Made by a program: the position numbers and the translations under genes | Part shown: piece after piece, positions 37,001-40,000 of the stretch | How the letters are laid out: the number at the start of each line of letters is the position of its first letter | Numbering within the stretch: position 1 is the stretch's first letter | Notes under the pieces: model-generated | Told to the model about the DNA's origin: nothing | Seen by the model: only the letters and a program-made list of their open reading frames with translations | Database searches by the model: none | DNA from: Pseudeuparius sepicola | Lineage: Eukaryota; Arthropoda; Insecta; Coleoptera; Anthribidae | Direction of reading: 5' to 3' | Length of the DNA: 64,000 nt | Assembly: GCA_963920635.1 (NCBI GenBank) | Contig: OY987302.1 | Span: 44,085,500 to 44,149,499, forward strand

Positions 37001-40000
37001 TCAAGATGTTTGATATTAACAGGTTTTATGCTAACCCATGCCGTTATAACGTGTACCAACTATGACTTAAATATCTCAACTAGTTTGTAAAATATTCAAT
37101 AAATTCCACATTTTTCTTGCAACTTTAACACCCTGTAACTTTTTTATAAGGCCTTAAAATGATATAGTTTATAGAAGAAAGTGCGGTTATTTTTTGGTTT
37201 TCTATCACCTGTTGAAGTGTTGCAGATTAAAACAGTATCACCCTGTATACAGTGACCGGCAGAAAGTTGGACACAAATGGAATACTTTTTTATTATTAAT
37301 TTCTCAGAAAATTTTATTCTTGATAAAAGTTGGTGCATCATTTCAAACTCAAAACGCATATATCAAAATTTAAATATGTATCTCTTTTTGGATACGAGGT
37401 AGATTCAAAAATGTCAAAATGACTCAAGAGTAAAGTACCCTTATTTTTTAAAATACGGTAAAAAGTTACTTACAAAAGTTGTTTGGAATCAAAGGTGGAT
37501 GTCAGATTTAAAGGCACAGCCACCTAGTAAAAAAAGAAATTTAACTTTTTTTGTATTTTTTTGACCACCCTGTGTATTACAAAAAAACAAAATACCGCAA
37601 GCGCAACTTATCATCGGATGACACATGAAGTTGCTACTAAACTTTAATTTTGTTCGATTTGCAGCTAGAAATTTAAATTAATCGAAATCAGGGTTTAAAA
37701 ATATTACATTTTTGTGTCCAACTTTCTGCCGGTCACTGTACATTTAAACTAGACATAAGGAAACAGAATATAAAACCATTTCTCTTAAGAGACAAAAAAA
37801 TTCAGATATAGACAAACTAGAAAAACTTAATGCACAGCCACAGAAAATATCAAAAGAAAAGTATTTAGATCTTTTGTCACTCTGCAGGGGGGCTACTCCT
37901 GTGATCCGTTCTGCAGAATGCGCAAAATTTTATGAATTATTTTCCCATAATTAGTGAGTTTTCCTTGTTTTTTTAACAAAGTTGGTACTTATTACTTAGT
38001 AGTTACAAGAATTGTGTTTTTTTAATAAACTATTGGAACCATTTCCTTCAAAAGTGTTTATTTTGTTCTTAATAACCTAGATCTTTTTTCACATACCCGC
38101 ATTTTGACAGACGTATCTCAATGTTGTCAACTTCAAATTATCGATTTTCAAGTATCAAAATTTTCTGTGGTCGAATATTTGTAAAAAAGCTAAAGTGGAT
38201 GCGGATGCACAAACCGGTTTCCTACGCAGTATCATTGCAATAAGCAGTGTATGGGGTTATATTTCTTATGTCACCAACCTACAGTGGATTAAGTATAACA
38301 ACATAATGTCCCTAGAGTCGATTGAAAAACCGTTTGATTCAATACTGATGATTCATTTCAATCCGATCGATTGCCACAAGATAAACGTAGTAATGTTTTC
38401 TTTAAATAGATACCTATAATAAACTTTTGCCATTTTGGGGGTCTAATTTTAATTATTACATATCAGGATGTAGATCTTTTGAAGTACCTACTATATTATT
38501 ATAAAAATTAAGAATAGCTCAACCCGTTTGAAAATAATGAATTATCTCGGGTTAAAGTGATACAGTATAAATTTTCATCCATAGCTGCGTCGATATCGAT
38601 ATACAGGGTGTTTAAATTCCCAAAAATTTTAACTTTTCTTTTTTTTATTTTTCCAACCGTTAAAGATATTCAAACGAAATTTTTTATACATTACATTTAT
38701 TTTATCAAGAAAAATACTAATACAGCCCTGTGCAGAATTTTCTTTTATGCTCTTGAATAACTAAGCAAAAACTGTGTCTTGACATTTCTTTGCTTCTGCC
38801 ACCATTTCACGGCAAATTAAATTTGAAACACCTTGTATCTCGAAAATGAGGCGGCTGTGGATAAAAAGTTGTACCACAAAATAGTCATATTTTATGGTTT
38901 TCTATCACCTGTTGAAATGTCCTAGAATAAAACTGAATCTCCCTGTACTGTGTATTATATACAGTTGAACGACACAAAAATCTGGTTTTGGAAAAACTGT
39001 GGCTTTCGAGCTATTATTGCATCTTATACACAACGCCTTCAAAACAACTAAATCATATGATTATACGAGTATTTTTTTATGAAGCTTCCAATCTCCGATC
39101 AAAAATCTATAGAAAGAGTAGCTAAATAATACCAAAAGTGTTTCCCAACATTATTCCATTTGTTTTGAAAATACTGATCGTTTGTTTATTTGGGATATTT
39201 GGGAGTGCTCAAGCGCTTCAGGCAATCAAAATGACCTAGTTGAATTCGGCGGCAAAACAGTTAGGGACTTTGTTCCAATAAGCAACATTATTCCGTTGGC
39301 AGCACTACTTCATCGATCCGTATACGCATTCTAATGGCGGCTGTTTTTGTAGTTTTGTTTTTTGTTAATATTTGTTAGCGAAAATCGTACGATTCTCAGT
39401 GCTGTGAAAGTGAATTTTAAACTTGTGGACTATTTTATATCCATGGGCGCAGAGCTGGTGGGGGTGATTGCATAACAAATTTGATCCTTGTTAATGGAAT
39501 ACCTAAGTTAATATGCACGCTTTTTAATTCAAATTAAATTTCTTTTTTTTTATAAAAACAAATGTTCAAAATTTCTACAATCTACAAAAAAAATGTTTAG
39601 GAATGGTTGGTTTAGCTCTTCATACATCGTGGTTTAGCTTTATAGAAACGTATTTATAGTAAGGTATACAAAAAATGTGCATAAACATTACTTGAAAGTT
39701 ACTATTTTGAAAAAAAAAAAAAAAATACAGATTAATAAAATGACCTATTTTAAAATTTTATACTAACCAATAAATAAGATATTTTTGGGGATATTTTTTG
39801 GCAAATTTTAATTTAATAACCACTCATTCTACCATTATTTTTATGTTTCCTGCAGACCCAAATTTAGGGCAAAAATGGATTGGTATTTTGGTTAGTTGAT
39901 CCTACCAGCTATATAAAAAAGAATATGTTCAGATCATCTCGAAGTAAACGATGTGTGTACAAAACCAAGTGGCATTATTTATGTGAAGGAACAAGTGGTG

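Larger units (their letters stand above)
35139..37954 (+). pseudogene. Transposase-like gene of an unclassified insect DNA transposon, interrupted by two MITEs
   Basis: First frame (35139-35641): SLRKMYDMFI, P-E-K-D-Q-C-T-L-C (CxxC), a charged coiled-coil-like stretch, CGTFDLQQVLYLP, FYKRRLANFNLTVY. After a shift: F-L-F-S-D-G-C-S-S-Q-N-K-N-P, then FFESFHGQSEGDSAYSAINY and R-R-H-N-P-Y-T-V-I-P-L. The C-terminus (about 37765-37954) reads ISKEKYLDLLSLCRGATP and C-A-K-F-Y-E-L-F-S. The order FDLQ ... SDxCxxQN ... HxQxExDS resembles proteins repeated in many insect genomes and could be a DDE/D nuclease triad (inference). Frameshifts, stops and foldbacks at 36067-37245 and 37250-37738 make it inactive. 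Confidence 0.7.
34672..38267 (+). mobile_element. Unclassified DNA transposon splitting a MITE
   Basis: A GACTACG-family MITE is matched up to about 34671 and resumes at about 38268, so the 3.6 kb between is an insertion. It contains a decayed transposase-like gene (35139-37954), repeated GCGTATCTCA motifs toward the left end plus one at 38106, and a TCAAGTCAAG-rich tract. Exact termini and target duplication are not resolved. Confidence 0.65.
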
